NCBI GenBank assembly: GCA_023667145.1
Contig: JAMPAQ010000003.1
Span: 1 to 64,000 of the forward strand
Direction of reading: 5' to 3'
Length of the DNA stretch: 64,000 bases
Source of the DNA: Pseudoflavonifractor sp.
Lineage (GTDB): Bacteria; Bacteroidota; Bacteroidia; Bacteroidales; Muribaculaceae
Under the pieces are notes generated by a model. That model was not told the DNA's origin. It searched no databases and saw only the letters and a program-made list of their open reading frames with translations. Positions 45,511-54,597 of this stretch are shown one piece after another (the stretch's first letter is position 1; every line of letters begins with the position of its first letter). The position numbers and the translations under genes are program-made.

Positions 45511-47046
45511 ATGAAAATTAAAAATATCATATTCAAAGGATTTGCAATCGGCGCGGCTGTGCTGACCGTGTCGTGCGGCAACGACTACCTTGATGCCGAT
45601 CCCTCTGAGTTCCTGAGCGAGGAGGGGGTAAAGGAGACCATGGAGGCCGACCCGACACTCGTGCAGGCCTACGTGACCGGCGCTTACTACAACATCTACT
45701 GCGGCGGCGACTACTGGACTACCCACGATGACTTCGGTATGCCCTCGATATTCCTTGCCACCGACCTGATGTGTGAGGATATGGCCTATCCCCGTGACGC
45801 CAACTGGTTCTGCTACGACTACCAGATGGACAACCGTGCGAGCAACTACCGCCGCACAGGCTCGATGTGGAATCAGCTCTACAACGTGATCGACAACGCC
45901 AACACAATCATCACGATGCTCAAGCCCGAGGGTGGCGGCGTGCCTGACAACAAGCAGAACAAGGTGATGCTCGGCGAGGCTTACGCGATGCGTGCCTACT
46001 GCTACTTCTGGCTCGTCAACCTGTACCAGCAGCCGCTGAGCACGGGAGCCGACCTGCCCGGTGTGCCCCTGAAGACCGAGACGGAGTACCGTCCCGAGCG
46101 CGTGCCTATCGGCGAGATATATACCCAGATCAAGTCGGACATCGACAACGGCTATACCCTGCTCAAGGGTGAGGGCCTGTCGAGCAAGGGTGCCATCTCG
46201 GAGTATTCGGCAGCAGGTATCTATGCCGATGTGCTGATGTTTACCGGCGACTATGCCAAGGCGGCAGAGTATGCCGAGATTGCATCGACCGGCACTCCGC
46301 TCAACAGCGAGGCCGAGATGCTGTCGGGCTTCAACTCGGTCAACATGTCGGAGGTGCTTTGGGGCTACTCGGTCAATGTCGAGACAACGGGCTTCTATGC
46401 GTCGTTCTTCTCCAACCTTGGATCCTATCAGGTGGGTTACGGCGGCAAGAGCGGCTACCGCAAGATGATTGCCTCCAACCTTTATGACAAGATCGCAGCC
46501 AACGACGTGCGCAAGAAGTGGTTTGGCCTCAACGAGGAGTATGCCGAGATTGGCGGCGTTGACTTCTCGTATGAGGAGCAGCTTGGCTACACGGACTATA
46601 TACAGACCAAGTTTGTCGATGTATCGACGATGGGTACCGGCGGTACGCTTGAGTCAGACATTATCTTCATGCGCTCGGGTACCATGTGCTTCGTAGCCGC
46701 CGAGGCCTACTACCTCGCCAACAAGCCCACCGAGGCCAAGCGTATGCTTGAGAAGGTGATGTCGACCCGCATCCCGGGCTACACCTGCTCAAAGAGCGGT
46801 GATGCCCTCTTGGAGGAGATATGCCTCCAGAAGCGTATCGACACATGGGGTGAGGGCGTGCGCTACCTCGATGCCAAGCGCCGCAACGACTTCATAGACC
46901 GCAGTCTCAGCACCAACCAGGCTGCCGACCTCGCGGCCATGAACGCTGTGTCCTACTCAGCCCGTGACTACCGTATGATCTATCAGATACCTCTCAAGGA
47001 GATACAAAACAACGACGCTATCTCAGAGAGCGACCAGAACCCGTAA
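45511..47046 (+). CDS. RagB/SusD nutrient-binding lipoprotein, locus 3
   Basis: 511 residues. Lipobox LTVSC (Cys22), then GNDYLDADPSEF. Classic RagB/SusD layout with an N-terminal SusD domain (RRTGSMWNQLYNVIDNANTII; GEAYAMRAYCYFWLVNLYQQP) and a C-terminal RagB/SusD domain (EEICLQKRIDTWGEGVRYLDAKR; YQIPLKEIQNNDAISESDQNP). It is therefore of a different SusD subfamily from those of loci 1 and 2. It starts 13 bases after susC3 and ends at a GC hairpin. Confidence 0.93.
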   Translation: MKIKNIIFKGFAIGAAVLTVSCGNDYLDADPSEFLSEEGVKETMEADPTLVQAYVTGAYYNIYCGGDYWTTHDDFGMPSIFLATDLMCEDMAYPRDANWFCYDYQMDNRASNYRRTGSMWNQLYNVIDNANTIITMLKPEGGGVPDNKQNKVMLGEAYAMRAYCYFWLVNLYQQPLSTGADLPGVPLKTETEYRPERVPIGEIYTQIKSDIDNGYTLLKGEGLSSKGAISEYSAAGIYADVLMFTGDYAKAAEYAEIASTGTPLNSEAEMLSGFNSVNMSEVLWGYSVNVETTGFYASFFSNLGSYQVGYGGKSGYRKMIASNLYDKIAANDVRKKWFGLNEEYAEIGGVDFSYEEQLGYTDYIQTKFVDVSTMGTGGTLESDIIFMRSGTMCFVAAEAYYLANKPTEAKRMLEKVMSTRIPGYTCSKSGDALLEEICLQKRIDTWGEGVRYLDAKRRNDFIDRSLSTNQAADLAAMNAVSYSARDYRMIYQIPLKEIQNNDAISESDQNP

Positions 47047-47072
47047 TCTTCCCAACGGACAACGATAACCGA

Positions 47073-47102
47073 GAGCGGCGGACCCTCCAAGGCCCGCCGC
47101 TC
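47073..47102 (+). terminator. Hairpin after susD3
   Basis: A perfect 9-bp stem (GAGCGGCGG with its complement) with a 12-base loop lies 26 bases after the stop. No U run follows. It is followed by a short degenerate repeat (CGTTATAGC at 47105 and 47138). Confidence 0.55.
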
Positions 47103-47174
47103 CCGCGTTATAGCACTTACCATGTTATGGCGTATCCCACGTTATAGCGCTTCCCAACCGCCTCCGCCACCATG

Positions 47175-47302
47175 ACTTTAAGGATTGACGCGATTTTACT
47201 TTAATAAATGACGGAGTTTTACTTTAAGGATTGACAGAAAATAATAAGTTTTTACTTTAAGGATTGACGGAAAATAATGGGTTTCTACTTTAAGGAATGA
47301 CG
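47175..47302 (+). repeat. Left array of the ~23-bp repeat bracketing the AAA/DUF4143 gene
   Basis: Five copies of a 16-base core close to ACTTTAAGGATTGACG start at 47175, 47198, 47221, 47254 and 47287 (periods 23, 23, 33 and 33). Spacers are A/T-rich. A sixth, degenerate copy runs into the 3' end of the ATPase gene. Confidence 0.88.
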
Positions 47303-47306
47303 GAAA

Positions 47307-48584
47307 TCAATCTTTAAGACACCCGATGGGGACAACCCATACGCCATCCTTGCGACGGTAGGCATACTCGCCCCCAGTCAGTACCATGAGAAAAGATGGT
47401 GAACCCATTTTGTCGGTATCAATCTTGGATGCGAGATTTGTCAATGTCTCTGCCGCAATGTCGGCCTGTTTGTTACCAAGTTTTACCTCTATCGCACCCC
47501 AGCGACCATCTTTCAGAGCCACAATGATGTCGGCTTCAAGACCGTTTCTATCCCTGTAGTGGTAGATGTCACCATCATTGGCTTGGGCGTAGATTTTGAG
47601 GTCGCGGTGACACATAGACTCAAACAGGAATCCAAAGGTGTTGAAATCGCTCAACAGACGGTCGGGATTGGTCCTTAGCACCGCTGCCGCAATGGAAGGG
47701 TCGGTGAAGTTTCGTTTGGCCGATGTCCGTAACGCGCTGCGCGAGCGCATGGCCGGGGCCCAGGCGAGGGTATCGTCTATCACATATATGCGCCTCAGGG
47801 CATTGAGATAGGAATCAAATGTAGGGACTGACATTGATACCTCTGAAGATGCCACATCCTGTAATATAGTGGTATTGGTGGCCATCGTCGCTACATTTCT
47901 CGCCAAGGACTTGAGCAGATTGAATATGCGTTGCGGATTACGTTCGACGCCGTCAACGCGTGATACATCTTCCTCAACAATCGCATCGACATAGTTTCTC
48001 GCTATCTCGAGGGCATCCTCCTTGTTAAAAGCGAGTGATGCCGGCCATCCTCCCCGGCAAATCGCATAGGATATGTCGTTTATGGATAAGCGTGAGAAAC
48101 CGATGCTGTCTTGTGTGTTGTCAAACAGACTGCGCAGGGAAATCTCGCCAGTGGATTCTCCCGACTCAAATAAGCTCATCGTACGCATCTGCATACGTGC
48201 TATTCTCCCGGTGCCGGAATGCGCTGTCACGTAGTCTCTTGGGACTGCGGATCCCGTGAGTATAAATTGTCCCGGGATTCTGCGGCGGTCTACTTCATTT
48301 CTTACGGCGTCCCACAGGATGGGGGCCATCTGCCATTCGTCTATTAGTCTTGGCGAGTCGCCTTTCAGAAGAAGTGACGGCTGAGTGTCGGCTATAGCTT
48401 GATAGGTCTTGGCACGGTCGGCATCCTGCATGTATAGCGTGCTCTTGGCAAACTGTTTTGCACTCATGGTTTTGCCACACCATTTGCATCCTGTAATAAG
48501 CACGGCACCCGATGACCGCATTTTTTTTTCGAGCAATCGGTCGCTTAATCTTGGCAAGTATTGTCTTTGTTCAATCATCGTCAT
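47307..48584 (-). CDS. AAA_14 ATPase with DUF4143 C-terminal domain
   Basis: 425 residues. Walker A GCKWCGKT (residues 32-39), Walker B LIDEW (80-84), sensor FILTGSA (107-113), then a winged-helix-like middle part and a C-terminal DUF4143 domain with nuclease-fold-like residues: Glu321 (FLFESM), Glu349/Asp351 (GLEADIIV) and EVK at 365-367. The family is widespread and often multicopy in Bacteroidota. Its role is unproven; proposals include toxin-like, defence or regulatory ATPases. The gene stands alone between two same-direction repeat arrays. The start ATG 48584 lies 13 bases after the predicted transcription start; ATG 48578 is also possible. Confidence 0.85.
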   Translation of the reverse strand: MTMIEQRQYLPRLSDRLLEKKMRSSGAVLITGCKWCGKTMSAKQFAKSTLYMQDADRAKTYQAIADTQPSLLLKGDSPRLIDEWQMAPILWDAVRNEVDRRRIPGQFILTGSAVPRDYVTAHSGTGRIARMQMRTMSLFESGESTGEISLRSLFDNTQDSIGFSRLSINDISYAICRGGWPASLAFNKEDALEIARNYVDAIVEEDVSRVDGVERNPQRIFNLLKSLARNVATMATNTTILQDVASSEVSMSVPTFDSYLNALRRIYVIDDTLAWAPAMRSRSALRTSAKRNFTDPSIAAAVLRTNPDRLLSDFNTFGFLFESMCHRDLKIYAQANDGDIYHYRDRNGLEADIIVALKDGRWGAIEVKLGNKQADIAAETLTNLASKIDTDKMGSPSFLMVLTGGEYAYRRKDGVWVVPIGCLKD

Positions 48585-48601
48585 TTCAGTGTTTTATGGC
48601 A

Positions 48602-48609
48602 CAAAGATA
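48602..48609 (-). promoter_or_regulatory. -7 element of the AAA/DUF4143 gene
   Basis: The minus strand reads TATCTTTG, a perfect -7. The place of the -33 box is occupied by the first copy of the right repeat array (48615-48630), so the repeats are well placed to act as operator sites. Confidence 0.6.
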
Positions 48610-48614
48610 ATCAA

Positions 48615-48699
48615 ATTTTAAGAAATGACGCGATTTTGTTTTAAGGATTGACGGGATTTTGCTTTAAGAAATGACGGAATTCTGCTTTAAGAAATGACG
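48615..48699 (+). repeat. Right array of the ~23-bp repeat bracketing the AAA/DUF4143 gene
   Basis: Four copies of the core close to GCTTTAAGAAATGACG start at 48615, 48638, 48661 and 48684, all with a period of exactly 23. They have the same orientation as the left array. The remainder of the 398-base gap up to DUF4492 holds a G-rich stretch (48770-48820) and the cyd -7 box. Confidence 0.9.
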
Positions 48700-48834
48700 G
48701 TGGCTATTGAGAGAATGCAATTTATGGGGCAAATATCAGGGTTTTAATAATTAATGACGTGATGAGGACGGGGATATTGATAGGGGAGTAGGGGATTTTT
48801 TGTGGGGAGATGATGGGGGATTGGAAATATTTGT

Positions 48835-48842
48835 TACTTTTG
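48835..48842 (+). promoter_or_regulatory. -7 element of the DUF4492-cydAB operon
   Basis: TACTTTTG, a perfect -7. No TTG at the right distance is seen upstream, so an activator may help. The predicted leader is about 130 bases. Confidence 0.55.
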
Positions 48843-48982
48843 TAGGTGACGTTGATTGCGTGACTTTGACCGCCGGAGCGGATGATGCCGTGAGAAACGC
48901 CATGAAAAACCGATTGGCGACCAACATTAGGGCAAATGATGCTGTTATAAGAGGTAGGGTGTCAATCAAACCACGATAACTG

Positions 48983-49228
48983 ATGGAAGCGATTAATGAG
49001 GAGAATGGTGGTCGGCGCGTGCCGCTGCCGGTGAGGATATATCGGTTTTACCGCGACGGGTTCCGCTCGATGACGGTCGGGCGGGAACTGTGGTTGCTCA
49101 TATTGGTCAAGCTGTTTCTGCTGTTTTTCGTGCTCAAGTTGTTTTTCTTCCCCAACCTGCTTGAGCGAGACTACGATACCGACACCGAGCGGGCCGGGGC
49201 TGTGAGGAGCGCGTTGATAGGCCGATGA
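48983..49228 (+). CDS. DUF4492 small membrane protein
   Basis: 81 residues with one hydrophobic helix (about 38-57, WLLILVKLFLLFFVLKLFFF) between basic and acidic flanks. The DUF4492 family usually lies directly before cydA in Bacteroidota, as it does here (62 bases). By position it is probably an accessory or assembly subunit of the cytochrome bd oxidase, comparable with small Cyd subunits elsewhere; this is inference. Confidence 0.82.
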   Translation: MEAINEENGGRRVPLPVRIYRFYRDGFRSMTVGRELWLLILVKLFLLFFVLKLFFFPNLLERDYDTDTERAGAVRSALIGR

Positions 49229-49290
49229 CAGCCGTCACGGGAGCCGGTGGACAAGACGTGAAAACTATTTATTAATAAAAATATCGGATT

Positions 49291-50865
49291 ATGGATGATT
49301 TGATGAGTGTGGTCGACTGGTCGCGATGGCAGTTTGCGCTGACGGCTATCTACCATTGGCTTTTTGTGCCGCTGACACTGGGATTGTCGGTTATTGTCGG
49401 AGTCATGGAGACGGTCTATTACCGCCGCCGGACAGAGAAATGGCTCAAGATGACAAAATTCTGGATGCTGCTGTTTGGCATCAACTTTGCCATCGGCGTT
49501 GCCACGGGCATCACGCTTGAGTTTGAGTTTGGCACAAACTGGTCAAACTACAGTTGGTTTGTGGGCGACATCTTCGGAGCGCCTCTCGCCATCGAGGGAT
49601 TGCTGGCATTTTTCATGGAAGCCACCTTTGTGGCGGTGATGTTCTTTGGGTGGAACAAGGTGTCACCGAGATTTCACCTCGCCTCGACGTGGCTCACGGC
49701 CATCGGCGCGACCATCTCGGCGGCGTGGATACTGATAGCCAACGCGTGGATGCAATATCCCGTGGGCATGGAGTTTGACCCGGAGCAGATGCGCAACGTC
49801 ATGGACGACTTCTGGGCGCTCGTGCTGTCGCCGGTGGCTGTCAACAAGTCTTTCCATGCCGTGATGAGCGGTTGGACGCTGGCCGGAGTGTTTGTCATCG
49901 GTGTAAGCTGCTGGATGCTTCTGAAGCGGCGCAACCGCGACTTTGCCATCAGTTCCATCAAGGTGGCCGGATGGGTAGGACTCGTCGGCATCGTGCTGAC
50001 AGCCTATACCGGCGATGGGTCGGCCATCGAGGTGACCAAGCATCAGCCGATGAAGCTCGCCGCGATGGAGGGTCTGTATAACGGCAGCCGGGGGCAGTCA
50101 ATCGTAGCCTTCGGCATACTCAATCCCGACAAGCGTTGGGACAACGACGAGGAGGAGTTTCTGTTTCACATCTCCATCCCCAAGGGGTTGTCGCTGCTCG
50201 CCACCCATGACCCCGACGCGTTTGTGTCGGGAATTGACGACCTCATTGCCGGGCGCACTATCAACGAGTCGGGCGACACGGTCTATGCCGACTCATACGC
50301 CGACCGCATAGCCATCGGGCGCAAGGCCCACGAGGGGCTGCGCGGATTTGACGCGGCGATGGCGCGTGGCGACAAGGCCGCGATGGACAGTTGCCGCGAG
50401 GTGATAAAGGATAATTACCGTTACTTTGGCTACGGCTATCTCGACACGCCCGGTGAGGCCGTGCCGCCGGTGGCCGTGACATTCTACGCGTTTCATATCA
50501 TGGTCACTCTCGGCGGGTATTTCGTGCTGTTCTTCCTCCTCGCGCTGTGGCTCGCCTACCGCCGTCCGACGGTCATGGAGGCCAAATGGGTGTGCTGGAT
50601 AGGGATGTTGTCGATACCGTTGATGTGGATATGCTCAGAAGCCGGATGGGTTGTCGCCGAGGTTGGCCGTCAGCCATGGGTGATTGAGAGCATCATGCCT
50701 ACACGTGCGGCCATATCGGACATCTCGGTGGGCACGGTGCAGACGACGTTCTGGCTCTTTGCCGCTATAGCCACCGTGCTGCTCGTGGCTGAGATGAGCA
50801 TCATGATACGTGAGATTGGCCGATTCAGGATCGACAATGACAACGACAGTAATAACGCTAAATAA
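49291..50865 (+). CDS. cydA: Cytochrome bd ubiquinol oxidase subunit I
   Basis: 524 residues. Inner-membrane oxidase subunit carrying hemes b558, b595 and d, oxidising quinol and reducing O2 at high affinity. Heme-ligand region FALTAIYHWLFVPLTLG (about residues 14-30), the AIEGLLAFFMEATF helix (about 107-120), the conserved HQPMKLAAMEG segment and GRQPW near the end of the periplasmic side are all intact. Length is close to E. coli CydA, with a full Q-loop. Second gene of the DUF4492-cydA-cydB operon. Confidence 0.97.
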   Translation: MDDLMSVVDWSRWQFALTAIYHWLFVPLTLGLSVIVGVMETVYYRRRTEKWLKMTKFWMLLFGINFAIGVATGITLEFEFGTNWSNYSWFVGDIFGAPLAIEGLLAFFMEATFVAVMFFGWNKVSPRFHLASTWLTAIGATISAAWILIANAWMQYPVGMEFDPEQMRNVMDDFWALVLSPVAVNKSFHAVMSGWTLAGVFVIGVSCWMLLKRRNRDFAISSIKVAGWVGLVGIVLTAYTGDGSAIEVTKHQPMKLAAMEGLYNGSRGQSIVAFGILNPDKRWDNDEEEFLFHISIPKGLSLLATHDPDAFVSGIDDLIAGRTINESGDTVYADSYADRIAIGRKAHEGLRGFDAAMARGDKAAMDSCREVIKDNYRYFGYGYLDTPGEAVPPVAVTFYAFHIMVTLGGYFVLFFLLALWLAYRRPTVMEAKWVCWIGMLSIPLMWICSEAGWVVAEVGRQPWVIESIMPTRAAISDISVGTVQTTFWLFAAIATVLLVAEMSIMIREIGRFRIDNDNDSNNAK

Positions 50866-50874
50866 TGTAAGGCT

Positions 50875-52020
50875 ATGATACAGATGGAATATCTACAGGA
50901 ATATTGGTGGTTGCTCATCTCGGTACTTGGCGCCGTGTTGGTGTTCATGCTGTTTGTGCAGGGTGGGCAGACGATGTTGTGCAGCGCCCGTGGCGACGTG
51001 GAGCGGTCGATGATGGTCAACTCGCTCGGGCGCAAGTGGGAACTGACGTTCACGACACTGGTCGTTTTTGGAGGCGCGTTCTTTGCCTCGTTTCCGCTGT
51101 TCTACTCCACGAGTTTCGGCGGGGCCTACTGGTTGTGGATGATAATACTGTTCAGCTTCATACTCCAGGCCGTCAGCTACGAGTTCAGGCGCAAGCCCGG
51201 CAACCTGTATGGCACGAAAGTGTATGACAAGTTTCTGCTGGTCAACGGCCTCATTGGGTGCGTGCTGCTCGGCGTGGCGGTCGGGACATTTTTTTTCGGG
51301 GCCGATTTCACGGTCACCAAGGGCAATCTGCTCGACACGTCGTCGCCGGTCATCTCGCGCTGGACGGTGCCTACACGCGGACTTGAGGCCGTGGCCGATT
51401 GGCGCTGCCTGTTGCTTGGCCTGACGGTGCTTTTCCTCGCCCGCACGCAAGCGTCGCTCTATTTCATCAACAATACGGCTGATGACGAGGAGTTTACGGC
51501 GCGTTGCCGCAAGCGGGTGGCTACAAACGGACTGATATTCGTGATACTGTTTCTCGCGTTCTATTACTGGCTGCTGACGTTTGACGGCTACGAGACCCGG
51601 GTGGATGGCGGGTTTGAGCGCGTGCCGTACAAGTATTTCCACAACTATACGGACATGTGGTGGTGTGCCGTGATGTGGGTTGTCGGCGTGGTGCTTGTGC
51701 TCTATGCCATAATCCGCACGGTCTACGACCGTCATTTCACCAAGGGGATATGGTTCTCGGGCATAGGCACGGTGCTTGTGGTGCTCACCCTGTTCTGGGT
51801 TGCCGGGTACAACAATACCCCCTACTATCCCTCGATGGCCGACCCGGCAAGCTCGCTGACCATCTACAACAGCTCGTCGAGCCATTTCACCCTTGAGACC
51901 ATGAGCTGGGTATCGCTGCTGATACCGTTTGTTTTAGCCTACATCGCCTACGTGTGGCACTCGATGGACCGCAAGTCCATCACTCCCGCCGAGATGCGTG
52001 GCGACGGACACAAGTATTGA
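50875..52020 (+). CDS. cydB: Cytochrome bd ubiquinol oxidase subunit II
   Basis: 381 residues with about nine membrane helices. It pairs with CydA to form the bd oxidase. The N terminus (WWLLISVLGAVLVFMLFVQGGQ) and the SRWTVPTRGLEA loop match Bacteroidota CydB. It begins 9 bases after cydA. The operon ends in a terminator (52064-52092) that also contains the promoter of the next gene. Confidence 0.95.
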   Translation: MIQMEYLQEYWWLLISVLGAVLVFMLFVQGGQTMLCSARGDVERSMMVNSLGRKWELTFTTLVVFGGAFFASFPLFYSTSFGGAYWLWMIILFSFILQAVSYEFRRKPGNLYGTKVYDKFLLVNGLIGCVLLGVAVGTFFFGADFTVTKGNLLDTSSPVISRWTVPTRGLEAVADWRCLLLGLTVLFLARTQASLYFINNTADDEEFTARCRKRVATNGLIFVILFLAFYYWLLTFDGYETRVDGGFERVPYKYFHNYTDMWWCAVMWVVGVVLVLYAIIRTVYDRHFTKGIWFSGIGTVLVVLTLFWVAGYNNTPYYPSMADPASSLTIYNSSSSHFTLETMSWVSLLIPFVLAYIAYVWHSMDRKSITPAEMRGDGHKY

Positions 52021-52063
52021 CACGCTGCCCGGCGGCCAATGGCTGCGGGCTGCTAAGAGTTGG

Positions 52064-52092
52064 AGGCCGGACTTTGCGTTCCGGCCTTTTTT
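52064..52092 (+). terminator. Terminator of the cyd operon
   Basis: An 8-bp GC stem (AGGCCGGA at 52064-52071 with its complement at 52080-52087), loop CTTTGCGT, then a run of six T. Confidence 0.9.
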
Positions 52093-52103
52093 CATTATTT
52101 TTG
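52073..52103 (+). promoter_or_regulatory. Promoter of the YigZ-family gene, embedded in the cyd terminator
   Basis: TTTG (52073-52076, in the terminator loop), 19 bases, then TATTTTTG (52096-52103). Both boxes are perfect. The start would fall at about 52107-52110, at or next to the ATG at 52109. Confidence 0.75.
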
Positions 52104-52108
52104 CGTGT

Positions 52109-52705
52109 ATGAGTGACACGTATTACACTTTGGAAGGACCCGCCGAGGGCATCTATAAGGAGAAGATGAGTAAGTTCATGGCTTTTGCCTATCCTATCGG
52201 GAGCGTGGAGGAGGCCAAGGAGCATATCGCCGCGTTGAGGAAAAAGTACTTTGACGCACGTCACGTGTGCTGGGCCTACATGCTCGGCGCTGACCGACAG
52301 ACCTTTCATAGCAACGATGACGGCGAGCCGTCGGGTACGGCAGGGAAGCCTATTCTCGGCCAGATAAACTCGGCGGGCATAACCAATGTCGTGATAGGAG
52401 TAGTGAGATATTTCGGCGGGATAAAACTCGGGACGAGCGGACTCATCGTAGCATATCGCGAGGCGACGCGTGAGGCGATAGCCTCGGGCAAGGTAATCGA
52501 GTGTCACGAGATGTCGCGGATAGAGTTCAGATTTCCCTACCTGTCGATGAACGACGTGATGCGTGCCGTCAAGGATCCCGAGGTAAGGATTGTCAGCCAG
52601 AGGTTTGACAACTCATGCGAGATGGAAGTGGAAATCCGTGCCGACCGCGCCGAAGCGCTGAGAACACGGATTGGTGACATAGACGGGGTGACAATGGCCG
52701 ATTAG
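52109..52705 (+). CDS. YigZ/IMPACT family protein
   Basis: 198 residues from ATG 52109; an upstream in-frame start at 51998 would lie inside cydB and its terminator and is rejected. IMPACT-type N-terminal domain with KFMAFAYPIGSVEEA, HVCWAYMLG and DDGEPSGTAGKPIL, then a DUF1949-like C-terminal domain. Related proteins bind ribosomes or act in translation control; the exact bacterial role is unsettled. The promoter predicts a leaderless or nearly leaderless mRNA. It is convergent with queA, 35 bases away. Confidence 0.9.
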   Translation: MSDTYYTLEGPAEGIYKEKMSKFMAFAYPIGSVEEAKEHIAALRKKYFDARHVCWAYMLGADRQTFHSNDDGEPSGTAGKPILGQINSAGITNVVIGVVRYFGGIKLGTSGLIVAYREATREAIASGKVIECHEMSRIEFRFPYLSMNDVMRAVKDPEVRIVSQRFDNSCEMEVEIRADRAEALRTRIGDIDGVTMAD

Positions 52706-52740
52706 CAGTGGCCGTCACTCCATAATGGTTGACTTGGACA

Positions 52741-53790
52741 TCAGATGATGAGCATGGCGTCGCCGTAGGCGCCGAAACGGTATTTCTCCTTGACAGCCTC
52801 GTCGTAGGCGTGCATGATGAGGTCGTAGCCGCCAAATGCCGCCACCATCATGAGCATGGTTGAGTAGGGGAGGTGGAAGTTTGACACAAATGAGGTCGCC
52901 ACAGTAAAGTCGTAGGGGGGGAAAATGAACTTGTTGGTCCAGCCGGTATAGGTCTTCATGTGACCGCCCATCGAGACGGCGCTTGCCATGCCGCGAAGCA
53001 CGGAGGTGCCGACGGCGCACACCTGCTTGTCCGTGTCCTTGGCGTGGTTGACAGTCTCGACGAGCTGCTCTGACGCGTCCATCTGTTCGGAGTCCATGCG
53101 GTGTTTGGTAAGGTCCTCGACATCAATCTCGCGGAAATTGCCAAGGCCGGAGTGGACGGTGAGATATGCCGACTTAATGCCCTTGATTTCCATGCGCTTG
53201 AGTAGCTCACGGGAGAAGTGGAGTCCGGCGGCGGGTGCCACCACGGCACCCTCCTTGGCGGCAAATATGCACTGATAGCGGGCTGCGTCGTCCTCGTCGG
53301 GCTCGCGCTTGATGTAGTCGGGCAGGGGTGTCTGGCCGAGCTTGAAGAGAGCGTCCTTGAACTCCTCGTGGCTACCGTCGTAGAGGAAACGCAGCGTGCG
53401 GCCACGTGAGGTGGTGTTGTCGATAACCTCGGCAACCATCGACTCGTCGTCACCAAAGTAGAGCTTGTTGCCGATGCGTATCTTGCGGGCCGGCTCGACA
53501 AGCACGTCCCACAACTTATGCTCCTCGTTGAGCTCACGGAGGAGGAATACCTCTATCTTGGCCCCGGTCTTCTCCTTGTTGCCGTAGAGGCGGGCGGGAA
53601 ATACCATCGTGTCGTTGAACACGAAGACATCACCGTCATTGAAATAGTTGATTATCTCCTTGAAAATGTGGTTTTCGATTTCGCCTGTCTTGCGGTTTAC
53701 CACCATCAGGCGCGACTCGTCACGCGAGGGAGCCGGATATTGGGCAATCAGCTCCTCGGGGAGTTTGAACTTGAATTGAGATAATTTCAT
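52741..53790 (-). CDS. queA: S-adenosylmethionine:tRNA ribosyltransferase-isomerase
   Basis: 349 residues. It makes epoxyqueuosine at the wobble position of tRNAs for Tyr, His, Asn and Asp. The N terminus [19 protein letters not shown] and the motifs [20 protein letters not shown] and GTSVLRG are typical. Last gene of the ftsX-DUF3098-uppP-truB-queA group, 75 bases after truB. Confidence 0.97.
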   Translation of the reverse strand: MKLSQFKFKLPEELIAQYPAPSRDESRLMVVNRKTGEIENHIFKEIINYFNDGDVFVFNDTMVFPARLYGNKEKTGAKIEVFLLRELNEEHKLWDVLVEPARKIRIGNKLYFGDDESMVAEVIDNTTSRGRTLRFLYDGSHEEFKDALFKLGQTPLPDYIKREPDEDDAARYQCIFAAKEGAVVAPAAGLHFSRELLKRMEIKGIKSAYLTVHSGLGNFREIDVEDLTKHRMDSEQMDASEQLVETVNHAKDTDKQVCAVGTSVLRGMASAVSMGGHMKTYTGWTNKFIFPPYDFTVATSFVSNFHLPYSTMLMMVAAFGGYDLIMHAYDEAVKEKYRFGAYGDAMLII

Positions 53791-53865
53791 AATCGTATAA
53801 TCGTGTATAATCTTGTATTCCTGTATGTTTGCGCGGTCTCAGACCGGGCGGGTTGTCAATCTCCG

Positions 53866-54588
53866 TCAGTAGTCGCCTGTTGCCTTGTCGTCGGGCATTG
53901 TGATTTCGACCTCCGACAGCATGGCAATAGCGCTGTCGACATCCATGCAGCGGTCAATCGCGATGTCGCCGACCCTCGTGCGCCGCAGGGCTGTCAGATG
54001 ACCGCCTGACCCGAGCGCCGCACCGATGTCGCGGGCGAGGGCGCGGATGTAGGTGCCCTTGCTGCACACGACGCGTATCGTGATGCTCTCGGGCGAGAAG
54101 TCGAGCAGCTCAATCTCGTCGATGACGAGCGTCTTGGGCTTGAGTTCCACCTCGTGGCCCTTGCGGGCCATCTTGTAGGCCCGCTTTCCATCGACCTTGC
54201 AGGCCGAGAATGCGGGGGGAATCTGCTCTATGGACCCGGTGAACCGCCGCAGTGTCTCCTCGACAAGCTGACGGGTGATGTGGCCGGTAGGATAGGTGGC
54301 ATCAATTCCTGTCTCAAGGTCGTAGGATGGGGTGGTGGCCCCGAGGGCTATGGTGGCCACATATTCCTTGACATGGGCCTGAAGCTCGTCGATGAGCTTG
54401 GTGGCCTTTCCCGTACAGACCACCATCACCCCGGTGGCGAGGGGGTCGAGGGTGCCGGCATGGCCTACCTTGATCTTGCGCAGGCCCATGCGACGCAGCA
54501 AGGTGCCGCGCACACGCTTGACCACGTCAAACGAAGTCCACTTGAGCGGTTTGTCAATATACAGTATCTCTCCGGTCAGGAAGTCCAT
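53866..54588 (-). CDS. truB: tRNA pseudouridine-55 synthase
   Basis: 240 residues. It forms pseudouridine 55 in the T loop of tRNAs. Catalytic Asp48 lies in KVGHAGTLDPLATG. PSAFSACKVDGKRAYKMAR and the KGTYIRALARDIG motif are present. It is 9 bases after uppP and therefore in the same operon. Confidence 0.97.
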   Translation of the reverse strand: MDFLTGEILYIDKPLKWTSFDVVKRVRGTLLRRMGLRKIKVGHAGTLDPLATGVMVVCTGKATKLIDELQAHVKEYVATIALGATTPSYDLETGIDATYPTGHITRQLVEETLRRFTGSIEQIPPAFSACKVDGKRAYKMARKGHEVELKPKTLVIDEIELLDFSPESITIRVVCSKGTYIRALARDIGAALGSGGHLTALRRTRVGDIAIDRCMDVDSAIAMLSEVEITMPDDKATGDY

Positions 54589-54597
54589 TACAATCGT

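Noticed and set aside
47175-48699. CRISPR array
   Set aside because: Repeat cores are 16 bases with 7- or 17-base A/T-rich spacers that resemble each other, and no cas genes are near. This is a tandem repeat, not repeat-spacer DNA.
48751-48969. 72-residue minus-strand reading frame before DUF4492
   Set aside because: It crosses the G-rich tract and the cyd -7 box, has a Pro/Ser-rich composition without domain features, and is antisense to the leader of a well-supported operon.
50893-51885. 330-residue minus-strand frame opposite cydB
   Set aside because: A His/Arg/Gln-rich translation antisense to a clear cytochrome bd subunit, with no promoter.
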